A stretch of DNA of 64,000 nucleotides from the NCBI GenBank assembly GCA_963402885.1, contig OY727093.1:7947501-8011500 (forward strand), in the 5' to 3' direction. Both the position numbers and the translations under genes were made by a program. Below, one piece after another: positions 14,598 through 29,213 of this stretch. Below the pieces are notes generated by a model. The model ran no database searches. It was not told the DNA's origin and saw nothing but the letters and a program-made list of their open reading frames with translations. Source of the DNA: Antedon bifida (taxonomy: Eukaryota > Echinodermata > Crinoidea > Comatulida > Antedonidae). Each line of letters starts with the position of its first letter. The stretch's first letter is position 1.

Positions 14598-14628
14598 TTT
14601 ATATGCTACTCGCTATTGGCGCATGCGC
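14598..14628 (-). promoter_or_regulatory. Core promoter of the MRF gene: TATA box, CCAAT box, NRF1-like palindrome
   Basis: Read on the minus strand, the order is a palindromic GCGCATGCGC (14619-14628), an overlapping CCAAT (14615-14619), then TATAAA (14598-14603). With usual TATA spacing, transcription would start near 14573, about 130 bases before the chosen ATG. A CAGATG E-box lies upstream at 14789-14794. The elements are seen directly; function is inferred from spacing. Confidence 0.6.
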
Positions 14629-14679
14629 TTAAGTGAGTCACGGCTTAAACGGAGAAACTCCGAATCTATTTTGCGATGA

Positions 14680-17600
14680 CAGTACCAACGTGTTGATTGA
14701 CACCTCAGTAAAAGGAATTGTACATAACGAGAATTCCAAATTATATCTTGGATAAACAGAATATCTAGAATGTTTAACAAGATTTTCTCATCTGGACCTG
14801 AAACAACGATAAAACTTAAGTAAACTTATTATCGTACCTATAACTTTTAACGTACCGGTAGGCGTGGAGAAAACTTTAGTTCACTTAATGTGTATATTTA
14901 GTGTTAATATAGTCACGTATCATATCAGGAGTGTTAATTGTTTGGTAACATTCATAATATTGTAAATAACATAAATATATAAGTATAATAAAACAATAAT
15001 AGTACAACATTCTAGTGTGTGTTAAGTAGTAGTACACATTATTCATAGTACACGCTGTTCATAATAAATACACTATGCATTGATAATTTATTGCATACAG
15101 TATTTACTATTACAATTACGGTTGAGATATAATTAACTATTATATTTTATTAATAATAATTTAATTAATTATTACTATGTTATGTAAACATAAACAATTA
15201 GGCCTATGAAAAATTATCATTATTATCAAAATCGTAACCTATAATTTACTTATCGAAAATAAATGAATTATGCAAATGAAGTAGAAAATAAATACATTAT
15301 TGAAAAATGTGAAGATTCTTTTTTGCTTATGATTTAATTTTGTAAACAAATCCTATTTGTCAAATTCTTCCAAATTGTATTAGACAATACTATTAAAACT
15401 ATTAATATTAATATTTACATTTTGGTTTGTCCCACGCTTTGATTAGTATAAATTAATCTATCAATTACAGGATTAGCATAATGTATGAATATTCGTGTCG
15501 TTTCGACGATTCAAAGTATTTTTATGTTAAATCAACACTTCCTGGATAAGATGTCAAAAATGTCTTGCAAAATTTATTACTTTGAAGTATTGGTAATATT
15601 TTTATTTTAAACGCATGCCGAAATAACTTATGGTAAAAACATTACACATTTTTTTGTTCGTATATTTTAGAATAACATTCACGTGTCTTGAAGTATGTTG
15701 TTAATAATGTTCTTGTTATGGAAATAATAATTGTCAGGTTGTTGAGGCAAACATCAGAGAATAATGTACTTGGAATGGTTGCGATTAAAATCCTAAAAGA
15801 GAATGTTTTCAATTTTAAACAATTATAAATTCATCGATAAAATTAAAAGTTGTAAAAAATAACTTTGATCTTTTGATGCTCAATATAATATTAATTATTA
15901 TTTATAATATTTCTTGTTTTATTCCTCCAGGTACCCACACTTTACCTTGATTTTGTTTTTCTTTTACTTTTTCCTTTACTGTATTTCATATTAGGTATGG
16001 GCCTAGGCCTGAGCAAGTGAGCGCCAGTCAAAATGGTTTAAAATGCGATGTATACCTACAGGATAGTTACAATGTATTGAAATTGTTATTTATTGATAAA
16101 TCTAGCTATGCAAGCTTCCGAGGCAATTGATATTCAATTTTACCATTTTATCAATAATTACCATAATAATTTTTGGTTAGTTGTAAATAATATATAATTT
16201 TTTGTTATGTAAACAAATTAAAATCCAGTTCAGTTTTTCGAAGTAAGCATATAATGGCAGTTTAATAAAGTCTTAAATCAGGACATAAATCCACAAAAAA
16301 AAGTTGTATTCATTTTTATTTTAAAATGTAATGTGTCTGTCTAATATTGCTTTCAATATTACAATTTGTATTGTATTTATGTAATTCACAATTTTTATTG
16401 CAGGATACCACTGTATATTAATGTTAGAAGAATAAAATAAAATAATACCTAAACATGGTTATTTAATTTTCACATTTTGATATTCAACTTTTTTGTTTTA
16501 CTTTTACTTTTTCTATTACGAATTTTCTAATAATTTTGTTTTAATAAGCGATTGTATTTAGTTTAGCTGTTATAGCATAAAGGTTAGGCCTATAGTGAAA
16601 ATTACAATTATATTTTTTCACCCACCTTTTTTAACACCACCAGTTAGTAATTTTTAATCATATTCGGACATGTAGTATCAAATTCTGAGGCTGCTTAGGT
16701 CTATCGAAGACGCTAATTGAAAGTGACACCAGCCTGAACAGAACACAGTCGCAAAGTCATGTAGGTTTGCCCGTATTGGTTCTGTCACTTTTGTTCGAAT
16801 CGGGGCTGACCGCGTTTTCACGCTAATCTAATTTTTCGATTTTCAGGTACACAAGTTTGAAATTTCAAAAGGAAGATTTTCTCTCCTCGAATGGTCACGT
16901 GGTACCGTGAGTATGCTGTTATGGGCGAAGTTTTTAATGAGATCATCTTGATATCTAGCTATTGCTCACTTATTACCGGGTCGGCACTGAATAATAAAGT
17001 GAAGGTGACGATTGATCGACATTGGGCCTAAATAATGACACATTTTTCATTTACCTGTTTGCCTATTAAATGTTAACACACCACAACCGCAGTTCAAACG
17101 AGAAAGTGAAATGTATTTAATTTAATAAATGATTTAATCTGCAAGAGACTTTAAAAAATAATCTATAATTCCATTGAGTAGGTCCATGTATTTCATACAG
17201 GCCTATATAAAAATGGAGGTCTACTTTATCGATGCATTGTTTGAAATTATGAATTAAAAGATCTAGCATTCCTAATTCTCCTATTTATAAAAAATGTATA
17301 CCTCAATTTGTTTTATTTTCTTATTTTTCAGCCTATAGAATTAAGTTTGTTTCTCTTTTCTCCATTCTGAACTCTTATTGGTTGCGCATCTTTTCGCGTC
17401 ACTAAAGTAGACACAAAAATGAATACGCATGCGCATTAGCCATCGATTTTAATTCGCGCGTGTAAATTTGCCTAGTAGAAAACTTAAAGACCTACTTTTT
17501 TTTAAATTAAAAGTTTTAAAACATTATAACACATAGGCCTATACAAACATGTGATTTATATGATTACAAAAATGGAGCAAAAAAATGTTGTTATGTGAGG

Positions 17601-20600
17601 AAGAGAAAAATAAATATAGAGTCTTAATTTATCGGTACAAAGTAAGTCTTTTTTGTTATAAATATTTCTGTAGAAAAAAAGTTGCTTTGTAGTAGTGAAA
17701 AAAAATATTTATAATTTATATTAAAAACATTTTGTCTGTCTAATTGTGTTTATTTGTCTTATTTTGTGTATTCATTTCTTTACTAACTTTGATTTTTCTT
17801 AGGTAGTGTTAAGATGTTTTAAACTACATCAATTATTAATTACTCCTGGACCTATTATTCACAATAAAGTTACAATAATATATATTTCGTTATTTATTTA
17901 GAAAAAGAAAGGATTACAATTAAATTACAAAATATACAATGTTTTATAGGCCCTTTGTTTTAGTTGCAGATTTTTCAAAACTTTTTGTAACAGATATTTT
18001 ATTATGCGAAATTCAAATTAGGCCTATTATTGTTCAAATAAAATAAATTTATCAATTAACAACAGAAATAACCTATGAACTAAATGTTACCATAAAATTA
18101 GCCTGTATACGTTTATCTTTCTTAATGATAATAAAATATAAATCAATTAATCAATTTAAAATAATTACATTAAGTTTCAAAATAGTATTCTTACGATTAA
18201 AATATAATATTGTAAATTGTTATTGCGCAAAAGTTTAATTTTTTTACGACGCGATTCGTTAATTCTTTCCTTCATCGCTAATATGAAGCAATTATGAAAT
18301 CATCTACTTTAGCAACGCTCCTACTTTAACCATTATTAATGCTAACTCGCTAAAATCTCTCTAATTTCTGAGAATAAAAAATCCAGTAAAATGGACGCAT
18401 GTGTTGTTTTATCATTTATCTTAGCGAGATATTTAAAAATCCTCTCCTGACATGTTTAGTGCTACTAGTTTCTTGAGTGACCTTGGATCTGTAATTAGAG
18501 AGACTTAAGGAGTAATACCTTTACAATTCACACTTGAAACTATGCAAACGTCGATTTCAACAGCGCCAGAAAAACTCATTTCGTAGCCGTCAATGTTGCT
18601 GTGGTGGAACTATATTAGTTTTAAAGCTTCCGAAAGGTTTTCTTCAACGAGCAACACGGGAGCAATCCAATATTTTCTGTACTTTGGATTGCGACACTAA
18701 AAGCATAGCATGAAAACTACGATTATTTTAAGCTGTTGCAACTAGTGTCGAGTTAGAATAATGAAGGTGTAATCAGTGAATAACTTCTAATGTGATTTAC
18801 AATCTCGATTAGTTATTGTCATTTAAGAAAAATGACTACACCCATGGTATATCACTGGATCAGCTTCTGATTTTTTTTTCCAATGCTCAAACATAAATGT
18901 GATATTACATTCGAGTTAGTTTCGATCCAGTAAGTAGTATGTATATGCGTAATGCGCAAGATATTACTGTTTGAGTACAATGCGTTTAAAGGAAAATTTA
19001 TGATTTTTAAAACTTGCGTCACGAGAAGATTTAAGAAAATCCACAAATGCCCACGCTTGCTTGACATGTAATCTTGACATGTAATTTTTAAGTAAAGTAT
19101 TTCCGATTTGAAATGTATCATGAAAAGCTCTTTGGTGTATGATATATATAAATACTAATAGTCGACATATAAATAGTGTTATAAGTTTACGTGAAAGTTG
19201 GTTACTTTAGGCCTATTGAATTATGTAGGCCTACGAGTAGGCCTACAGAAAATAAAATACTAAATGAAATGCAAAATCACGCATTAGGATTATTGAAGTG
19301 GGCCTAACATCACCAAGGCATCATCAACCTATTAAAAATGGAGGACGTTTATAAATATAAATTTCTTAGAGAAACAGAAATTGTCATTAAAAATCCTAGA
19401 CACAGACAACAAAATGCCTATATTACAGTAAAATATGGACAAATGCGTAAGTTCATACAATGACAGCTTAAGTAGAACCGACGAATGTGAGGATAGTATT
19501 TCGATTAAGTAGAAAAATATAATTAGGATACATAAATATATTAATATACAAATTATTATTATCTCATAGTGCATCTACTCACATATTATTGAGCCTATCC
19601 TGTCCTACATCAAGACCCTTGCTGATGGACTGTCCATTGACAAACACTACTAATAATAGTACTACAGTACAGATGAAAGATTACTATTTAAATGAGACAG
19701 GTTGCATGAGTAAAAAGTATTCATGTTGAAAATTACGTAGTTAAAGAATTTTTTGTTCAGATATTCATTTTACTCATGTAAATATTAGGGTTACATTCAT
19801 TGCTAGCTTGAATTATGATGAAGTTAAACAACGCAGCGGATTAAATTAAAACCCACATTGAAACCCCGTTTAGTAGTGAGGTAGCGTAAGGTATATACTC
19901 TAACCACCTGTACATGGTTGTGGAATATTATTTAAATGAGTAGGCTAACGACAGTAAGAAGTCATCATAATTAATAATAAGTTATCAGTATTAACTGATA
20001 TTAATAATGCTCTAAACTATTTTATATTCATTGAATTGAGATATGTTTAATACAATGATGATGTTTAGTAAGGTGACCCGTGAATCCAAGTTGATAATAA
20101 ATATTATAGAGAAAGATATTATTATGACTTGTTTCCTGTTCATGCAACTTTATAACACTGTCAGTTGAATACAACTTTTATGATCCACTTGGAAGTTTAT
20201 AAAAACGATGATATTAGGCCTACATCAAACTGTAGATCGGACCAACCTGTAACGACGCTGTAGGCTGAAACCTGTTCATTTCAGATCATTTTTTCATTTT
20301 TTAATAAAGCTTTAAAACGAATAAATAGGCCTACCACAGTGAGTTTGTTTTAACAAGGTCGTGGACTGATGCCTCATAAGCTTAAAACGCGAATTGGAAC
20401 GAAATAAATTATTCTTCCTAATCCAGCAGATAAAAAAGTTACAGTTAGGCCTACATAAAAGAATAACATAAATAATAAGATAATGTTAATAATTACAGTA
20501 CAGTATTCGGATAGGGGAATTTAGTGCTGGAAATTAAAAAATAAATTAAAATAAGTTACATGTAGTAGACTGTGTTGAAAAAACCTTAATAGGCTGCGTG

Positions 20601-23600
20601 ACTCGCGAACCTCCATCCACACTTTTACGGGAGGATTTGGAAAAGCTAACAATCCTGCGCATCGTTTGGCCTAGTACATTACATAACATTAAGTTGTGGA
20701 GTATTGAAAAGAGTTATAAAAGGGTACAATAACTCAGTCTTGCTCTTACACTATTCTTAAACTATTTTATTTTTCCCGTTCGTTTTAAACGTTGATATTA
20801 ATCTACCGCAACAAGCAAGTGTGAAGAAGATCATTAGATCTGTTTACACGGAAAATAAAGTCTCGTGTACTTTTAGCCTACTTCCTCTGACCAAGCTCTG
20901 ACATAATGTAAAGCAATTTAAGTTATTAAACCGCGCTGAAAAGAGCCTAAAGGAATAGATGATAGAAGAGCGACTTAATAATATATCATCAAGTATTTAT
21001 AAAGTGTAAATCTTCGTCTAATATGGTGAATTTTTCAGAAAAATTCGGTTTATAATACTGTGAAACTAAACATTTTCGAAATTAACGCCACACAAGGGTA
21101 ATGCACCATTTTTAGTTTATGTTGATTAATAACAAATTACATAGGCCTAACAGTGGATTCAATTCAATGCGGCAATTCATTACCTGTATGTATTTTAAAA
21201 ATATATATATCGTCAGTGAATAAGGCCTTAACCCTTAAACAAAACATTATTGACAACAACATGAAACAGAAGCTGTTTTGGCAACAATATGTTGCCTTAT
21301 AATAATTATGGACTATAGATAACAGTTATGTTTATAATAGAGAATATCAATATAGGCCTAACTGAATTATGTCAGGCCTGGCATAGGTCTATATACTCAC
21401 ATGGTTATGTAATAATAGTGGTTTAAGGTTGAGAGAGATAATTTATTGCTAATCGACATTGGATGCTTATATTTTTCAATGAAGGCTGGAATGTTATAAT
21501 TTATTTATTATTTGTTTTTTATCCGTTTAGGTTAGCGACACTAGGTATAAGTGATCGCTCAGATGTGAATAATGACCCTTGACCTATTAATATTATTACT
21601 GAAGTCCCTCTTGGTTTATACTGTTCAAACTGAAAGACACTTCTGTAAGAAAGTTGATGAAGTTTATTAACAACTTTCCCAAGAGAAATTAGAACATAAT
21701 CTTCTGTTTATTTTAAATTCCAAGAAACTTTAGAGAAATGTTTTACCTTTTCACTTTTTAAAAAATGTGTTGTTAATTGGGTGTTATATCTAAAAGACGA
21801 CGGAACATTGGCAACCTAAAGAACAAAACAAGCTAGTTTCATTTCTTACTTTTTATTATTTTTCACTTTTAACGGTAATTTAAAAATAGCTCGGAATTAA
21901 TATAAGGAACATTCGATTTGGCTATTTTGAGCAGATAAGTATTCGAGCTGTGGGAGTATCACTGTGTTTGCGAGTGACCAGTCGAATAGTGTTATCTAAC
22001 TTCATTCTATAGGGTAATTTATTTATTTTAAAAAGCATTATTTTACAATATAGTCCTACACTCAGTGATTTTTTTTCACTAGGTTTTCTTTTTAAGAGAA
22101 CACAATTTAAAATAATGTTTGTTACAATATTTAAGGTATAAATAATAAGTATTTTATTTCTTAAACCTAAATTTACAAGTATTTTTAGTTTGCATCTTGC
22201 ATCGTAGGCCGATGCTATCCCATTGGCAAGACGTCAGCGTCCGCGGAGGAAATGCCAATATTTTGCCACAGGCACCATGGTGTTGGCTCAGGTGAAGTTT
22301 GTGATATATTGTATCCAAAGAAAACACAGTAAAATGGCCAATGAAGACTTAACCTTAAACGAAACTACAGATGCTAGAAAGGAAGTAGTTAGCAATTTTT
22401 GATACCTGGGATTTAGATTATCCCCTCAGGGCAAATATTTTGCTTCGATTGTTTGTTTTTTAGCGCTTGATTACAAATAAAATAAAAGTTTGTTTTGCTA
22501 TATCCATGTTTCCCCAGAGGGCGAGAAACCTCGGGTGCAAAGCTATTTTGATTACTGCAAGGTGAAAGACAAGCTTCGTACAGGTATCTGTTTGATAGCC
22601 GCATTAAAGTTTGTTGAATGGAAATCATTAATTAAAAGTATTTTCATTAGATTTATATGTTGATTTATTGTTTACATAAGTAAGAACATTAAATATCAAT
22701 TAGATGGAGTCTGTCTCGGGTAATCCTTCAACAACATCTGACTGTGTATCCACGTTATCAACACAATTAAACGCAATGCACCGACCATGGAGGTATCTAT
22801 TGCAGCACAACCAGGGTGTAACCATAAGTAAAACCACTGTCATTTTTAACCGCATCACTATCGTTAGTGAATTAATTAATCATTCGTTCACTAATAATAA
22901 TAATGATAATCAGAAACTTTGATTGTAGAACCCTCCTTTAGCACATTTCCCCTGAATTGAACGAGGGTCAATCTTTGTTGACACTACAATATACGGAGCT
23001 CCTCTATTTAACATAGGCCTACTGTATATAACACATAAGCTTTGTTAAATATGACCTTTATAACCTCATAATAAGTTCATTAAAAATAAATAATTAAAAG
23101 TAAGTTCACAGTACATCAGTGGTACTCTTTTTGATTATTGGTCAGTAGAGTAAAAAAAGTTTATATATTTATAAATCCAAGAGGGCGCTGCTTAATGAAA
23201 ACGACACACATCTTCGCTAGAATGTGTTAAATTATTGAAAATAATAATTATTATTGAAATAATAATTATTGAAATCTATGTTTCGGGGTATTCATCTTGA
23301 TTATTTGATTTGTGTTTTTACTGCAATTGTTTCAATTCATTGAAAAATATATTATTATAATGTATTAATTTTTCATCAACGTTGTTTTAATTTATGATAA
23401 TAAAGAAAAACTTGAGAGAGAAAGTTTAAAAGAGAACGTTAATTCCAATTCCAAACGATTTTACAACGAAATAGGTGGTTTCTATACAATTTATGTTTAC
23501 CACAAATGTTGGCATTCTAAAGAACAATAAAATAAAGAAAAGCCGCAAACATCATCCCTGGATACACTTTCAAACATAATGTGTTTGAATCTGTAGATAC

Positions 23601-24082
23601 GAAAAAGACCAATTCCAATATTAAAACGGCTAAATGTTATCACTACAACAATCAAAATGATAACAGTGCTTAAATGAGTCCCAGAGTGAAAATTATGAGG
23701 CACAATTTCACTAGATTAACAGCAAAATGAAGGTCTAATTTCTAAAGAGGAAAAATGTACCGTCTTACATGGGTCACGTGATGTTACATTTAAAATTATA
23801 GAATGTCGTCATGAGTCTACTTATCAGATATTACTGAAAGCATCACGTGACATGTATAGACATTATTAGATGACATTAGAAAATGCAGCACTCAAGTCAG
23901 TGGGTGATCACTTCTGACAAATGTTTAATGATAATAATAATTGATGGAGATGAAAAAGAATGACAATGGTGATAATGGTTATAATGATTATACAGTATTA
24001 ACAACTGTACGCTTAACAACGTAAGAGACAACAATAAGATGATAAACAAAATAGTTTAGAAAAAAACATTATCTTCAAGTTA
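14680..24082. other. Long AT-rich non-coding interval upstream of MRF
   Basis: No gene was recognised in about 9.4 kb. Many TAGGCCTA words occur, including a cluster at about 19209-19245. At 17370-17460 there is a promoter-like group: an inverted CCAAT (ATTGG), an NRF1-like ACGCATGCGC and several CpGs. A 60-bp segment (16847-16906, plus) has exon-like borders. Upstream regulatory elements of MRF may lie here, but none is proven. Confidence 0.45.
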
Positions 24083-24203
24083 AGCTCTGTCTACACTTTT
24101 AAAGTGATGTGCCCAAATATGGTAGTGGTATGCCCAAATATGGTAGTGATATGACATCATCATGTCCATATATGGGGACATCACTTTTTTTTGTCACAAA
24201 TAA
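24083..24203 (+). mobile_element. MITE family A, copy 1 (right end lost)
   Basis: Starts with AGCTCTGTCTACACT after TTA and holds two copies of the internal unit GCCCAAATATGGTAGTG, then the CATATATGGGGACATCAC arm. The right terminal inverted repeat is missing, so the copy is truncated. Confidence 0.75.
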
Positions 24204-25074
24204 ATGTTACTACTACTAGTTATGTAGGTCTAATTTATAGGCCTAATGTGTGGCGTACCTTTATAGCGGTGTAATCTTTCTACATTCTGTATTTTATTGT
24301 GAGAAAAATTAAATGCGGTGGTGATGAGAATGATGATATGATGATTACGATTATGATAACGATGATAATTGTGTACAAACAAGACGTGGTTTCAAGGAAA
24401 GTCCATTCCTTCTTCGTACAATTTTAGTGGTTCAACCACACCTTAAGCCTATATACTCCAAAGAATGGAACAATTTAAGGACAATTAAAACATCGATTAA
24501 AAAAATAAAAGCCATCCTCGATAACATTTTTAAATATATTGAATCTGGCGGTGCGTGCGAGGCAACACCACATTTTTAATGAATTGAAATTGGATATGTG
24601 ATCTGGCAGCAAATCTGAGGTATCTCTGTGCCTGGAGGCTCAGCAAAATTTCAATGGAAAACTTCCTTTTTGAATAATGCCCTAATATATGCACTGTATA
24701 ACTTAGCTTAGTAGGTTTTGACAGCTTTTAGGTATGTAATAATAGGACAGGGCGCTTTCCTTAGACTACCTTAATTCAAGGTTGACAAATTTGGCAAAAG
24801 TATCTCATTCGATGAGTTTTGGCCAATTGTTCCGTGACTCTGCAATTTCGAGTTTAAATATTGCGAGTATATGATAATAAATATGTATAATTAAATTATG
24901 ATGTAAAATTCATTGTGTTGAAATTGATGTATGACAAGCAATGCATTAGGCTGTACTGAATTTTGAATTTCACACATAAAGTTTACGGTACAGTACCGCT
25001 ATTAAATTGAAATGAAATGTATTTTTAAACCGAACATATCCATATTGGTCTATTGCAATGATATCTTCAAGTTA

Positions 25075-25237
25075 AGCTCTGTCTACACTATCAAACTAGT
25101 TTGACAATAAAAGTATGATGTGCCCAAATATGTTGGTAATGATATGCCCAAATATGGTAGTAATATGACGTCATCATGTCCATATATGGGCACATCACAT
25201 TTTTTTGTCACATAAAATGTGATAGTGATAAACAGCT
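25075..25237 (+). mobile_element. MITE family A, copy 2
   Basis: Left end AGCTCTGTCTACACTATCAA. The right end is degraded (GATAGTGATAAACAGCT) and followed by TTA. Two internal units are present. The 16 bases upstream (TATCTTCAAGTTAAGC) nearly match those upstream of copy 1, hinting at insertion in a common repeat or at a longer element. Confidence 0.8.
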
Positions 25238-26479
25238 TTACAGTTAAACCAACGACAGAATAACAATTAACGAAAAAAGGTAGATAATATATGTAATATT
25301 TCAATCTTTTACAGTATAGATGTATATTCATTTTTTTTTAAATATCAAAACCAAGTATTTTTAATTTAACTACTACTATTCGTAGTTAATTATTAATCCT
25401 AATTTTAAAATGCAACACCATTGAGCGTTGTTTATAAGATCGCTTGGTGACATAATACCTGCTGAGAATATGTTTCAAATATGTAACAAGATGGCTGCCT
25501 GACATACTGTACCATACGCGCCCTAGTTATTATAAACTTTATATGAGTTATAGTTATTGGGTTAAGAATATTTGTTCTTGGTTTGTGAAACTAAAAGTTT
25601 AATTAGGAGCGTACCGTATACCGATGTAATGGTACATTGCCTGGATGTGAACATAAATATATTTCAATTCAATAATTCTTTAGATGTAAAACATTTCAAT
25701 ATATATTGAAAGAAATTAATGTTACTAAACACCAACCATATACCAGTTTAGGCCTACATACCACGAGTGATTTATTAATTAATGGAATATTAATTAAACT
25801 AGGCTTAATTATAAACAAATGGTTGGATCTATGTTTACACGAACGAAATATTATGCTATTCTTAAAATTTTAATTGTTTTTATAGTCTAATAAATAGGAA
25901 CATTTTCATGAACTCGTGGAAGAACACCTTCTGTTGTACGAGTGTTTATCTTGTACGCTGTATGAATAAATACAGATTTTTATTGAAACAAATAAATAAA
26001 TATTTTCAAAAAGAAATATTAATATAGAAAATGTCTATATATCAGGCTATTATATCAATCAAATTGAATAAACAGTATGCATAAGATGATTAGCATGCCT
26101 ATGTTTCGAATAACTACCGTACTGTTTACATAGAACGATCGTCGACGAACATTACTCAATGTTCAGGCCTACAATACTAATATACTATTAATGTATATCA
26201 TGGATGAAATAGATTATAGATTATACTTAAATAATTCCTCCATGATTTAATGTGGAATATTAAAACTTTCAAATATTCGACTCATTTGAAAATCCGAGTG
26301 GTTCCATGACTGAGTATTGAATTTACAGTATGTTTGTGACTCTATTCGAAAATTAGGCCATTTTGTGTAACATCTGGCATAAAATTCTATACGTTTTCTT
26401 ATAGGTATCTTTATTTACGTAAGATAAGTCTTTGTTTGAAGATTGTCTCTTCCACATTCATCAGCTTGTTAGTTTAAAT

Positions 26480-27890
26480 ATTTCTACATTATCTAGAGGA
26501 ATCTTTGGCTTGATTTTTACGTCAAAGAAACAGTGAATCCGTTGGAAGCCGACATTTCCCGCTGAAGCACTCGGTCGGTAGATAGCAACCTTATACCTAG
26601 GCCAGTTTGCCTCTCTCAATCCCGAAACATGCGATAATAATTACGAAATTACGTTGTAATTTAATCATACACAGGACAGGATTGCGTTGGCAGAGATACC
26701 TCGGTGGGTAGCTCGTTGATAATTCGACAAATTCAATACAGTGTTTGCTCACCGGTAAAGCGAATCAAGTGCGAAGTCTGTGGGCCTTAGTGCAGCACGA
26801 CAACCCGCTGGAAAAGAAGACGTGAAGCATCCGCGATGACAACACTGGTCGCGGAAACTAGGCCGTGACTACCGTCAAACTAAATAGAAAATTTGAGGTT
26901 GGATCAGTTTGATTGAAACACTAGTTCTCGTGTTGCTGTCAACTTTTCTCATATCAATATTCAATTGTGTATTATATTTCTTATTATATATACTTCATAA
27001 CCACCTTGACCTTGACTTTCAAATTCGTTATACTACCTAACTAACTGAATGAAACCAAACACCATATCCGTTTCTTTAGCTTAGATTTAGGTCCGCCAAG
27101 GTCACAAGACTATTTTTGAAGCCGGGGAGCCCCTGGCGTTACTACGACTGCGTGCACAGTAGAAAGTGCAAAGGCATGCAAGGAAAAATTATCTTGAAAA
27201 TCACAACATTTACGAACATATCCAATTACAGCTTACTGAAAATGATTCGACTGAAATTCTACGCGCGGACTATGATTACTAATTACGGAACGATAGCGTC
27301 GAGTACGGAGTGTCGCACGCGACTCGTTGTTGGAGATCGTTGCCAAAACTCAATCATAACCAGGGAGGTGGTGTTCAAAGCCGCCGATATTTGGCCAGTC
27401 AATTAAGGTCATTAGGCGTCTACCTGCGTCAGTGTACAACCCCTCTATGCTAGAGAACTCGATAGTCAGCGTCAACGATGCTATTATTAGGCTCGCCATG
27501 CGGTGTGTTTTTGCTTATGTGTGGCTCGATTTTTGTAATGCCATTTTTAATGATAGGGTAAAGGGCAAATACACGATAGGAGACAATATTCTGCGCGAAT
27601 TTCACCCGCCTTTTTTATTTACAAAGGTGCATGGGTGCGTTAGCTTGGTGACCACGCGGTATGACAACCCATGGAACGTCAACCGTTGACCAACAAGTGC
27701 GCTTTGTTGCAACTTGTCAATTACTACCGTTTATAACAATCGAGTTCGGATTCACGTTGGCTAATTACGACAAATTAGATAATTACAAACGAAATTCTTG
27801 TTCAATTATAAATTTGATAACCGAAAACAACTTTCAAAATTCGTCAAACATCATCAACAGATTCCTAATCACCTAGGTCTACAAACCACT
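26480..27890. promoter_or_regulatory. GC- and CpG-richer block, possible regulatory island
   Basis: By eye, this is clearly less AT-rich than its surroundings and contains many CpG steps. Several short open frames overlap in it, but none shows a domain. Nuclear-receptor half-sites occur at about 27002-27020 (TCAAGGTCA overlapping a second AGGTCA, minus strand) and near 27091 (AAGGTCA). It might be a distal promoter or enhancer, or degraded coding sequence. It lies about 4 kb upstream of the PRR5-like gene. Confidence 0.3.
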
Positions 27891-28609
27891 AATTTTCAAA
27901 ACAGATGAAACAAAACTCAACAAAAAAACATATTTTATAATTCATTATTGGTACAAAAAACTGCGCGGGGGTACAATTTCATGGCACGTCATAAAAAAGT
28001 CGTTAGAAACTGCTAAAGTCAGTTACAATAAAATATATAATTAATAAATATATTTATTTCCACAAATAGGCCTAATAGAGAAAAATACATACTAACATTA
28101 TAAATATACAACCGATAATGAACATATTAATATAATGCAAGACAAGAATTATATAAGTGGAAAAGGGACGCCGCAGCAAGCAAGTGCCTCTCTCACCTAA
28201 AATAAAGTAGGACAAAATAACTATAGAAATTTACTATGAAATTTAAATACGGTATCAATTTAAGGGGTTTATATCGTATCGCATGTTGCGTACAACTCTA
28301 ATATCATCTTTTACACAGTACGTAACATAAGCAACCATGTGAGTAAGGTACAATGGAGGCTTACGAATCACAATGATTTATCTAAAGATTGTGTGACAAG
28401 ACATATTTACAACTCCCTTAGTATCATAAGAATTGCAAAATGCATTAGTGCTGAAAAAATTTGAAAATCAATGTTTTAATTCTCTTTAAAATACAATACA
28501 TGTTATGTTCTATTTGGTTTGGTGGAGATTGTTTATATATTGTATATAATTTCGTTTACTTAGATTTACACGGAATTAAAAGTTGATTCGGCGTGGCAAA
28601 AAGTAACCC

Positions 28610-29213
28610 TTAAAGGCCAGGTGCGGGCAAAAAATTTCTATTGATCATACATTCCAATAATTATCGATCTATAGTTTCCCCTATGTTTCATAATTATTAG
28701 GCTTTTTATTTGTGTTACACAAGCTTGTTGAAAATAAGCACTTTCTTATCAGTGGGGGGATAGTTCAAATTACACAGTAAAATCTCTATTCTTTTGTACA
28801 CAAATGTTGTAAATAGAGAGGAATTTTAAAAAGCTATGAAAAATAAACGGTGTGGTAAAAAATGTTAACAGATGACTAAATATATGTAATATAACTTGAA
28901 TTTTACATTTCTGGTATTTTTATTCAACTTCAGATTTTTATTTTCATGCTATAGCAAAAATTATCCACCGTATATCCACCATCTTTTTTCACCTTCTAGG
29001 GAGTCACCAGACATGTTATTACATTAGGTTAAACTACCTAACTACTGAAAAAAAGGCTTCCTGGTTTTTATGGCAGAATTTTGCCAAATTTTGTATTTGA
29101 CCATATTAAGGGAAATTCATGTTTTTTCGTCTTGATTTCTGTTACAAATATTTGATTTATATACAATTAACCAGATATTATATTTAAAATTCAAGCCTGT
29201 ACCTGAGCTTTAA
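28610..29213. mobile_element. Non-autonomous DNA transposon-like element, about 600 bp
   Basis: Terminal inverted repeats of about 19 bp: TTAAAGGCCAGGTGCGGGC on the left, and GCCTGTACCTGAGCTTTAA on the right, which matches the inverted left end at about 16 of 19 positions. No coding capacity. MITE family A copy 3 begins exactly at its right end, as if it had inserted there. Confidence 0.5.

Noticed and set aside
27116..27876. Three successive plus-strand frames in the GC-richer block
   Set aside because: No domain, no splice signals joining them, and atypical composition. More likely open by chance in less AT-rich DNA.
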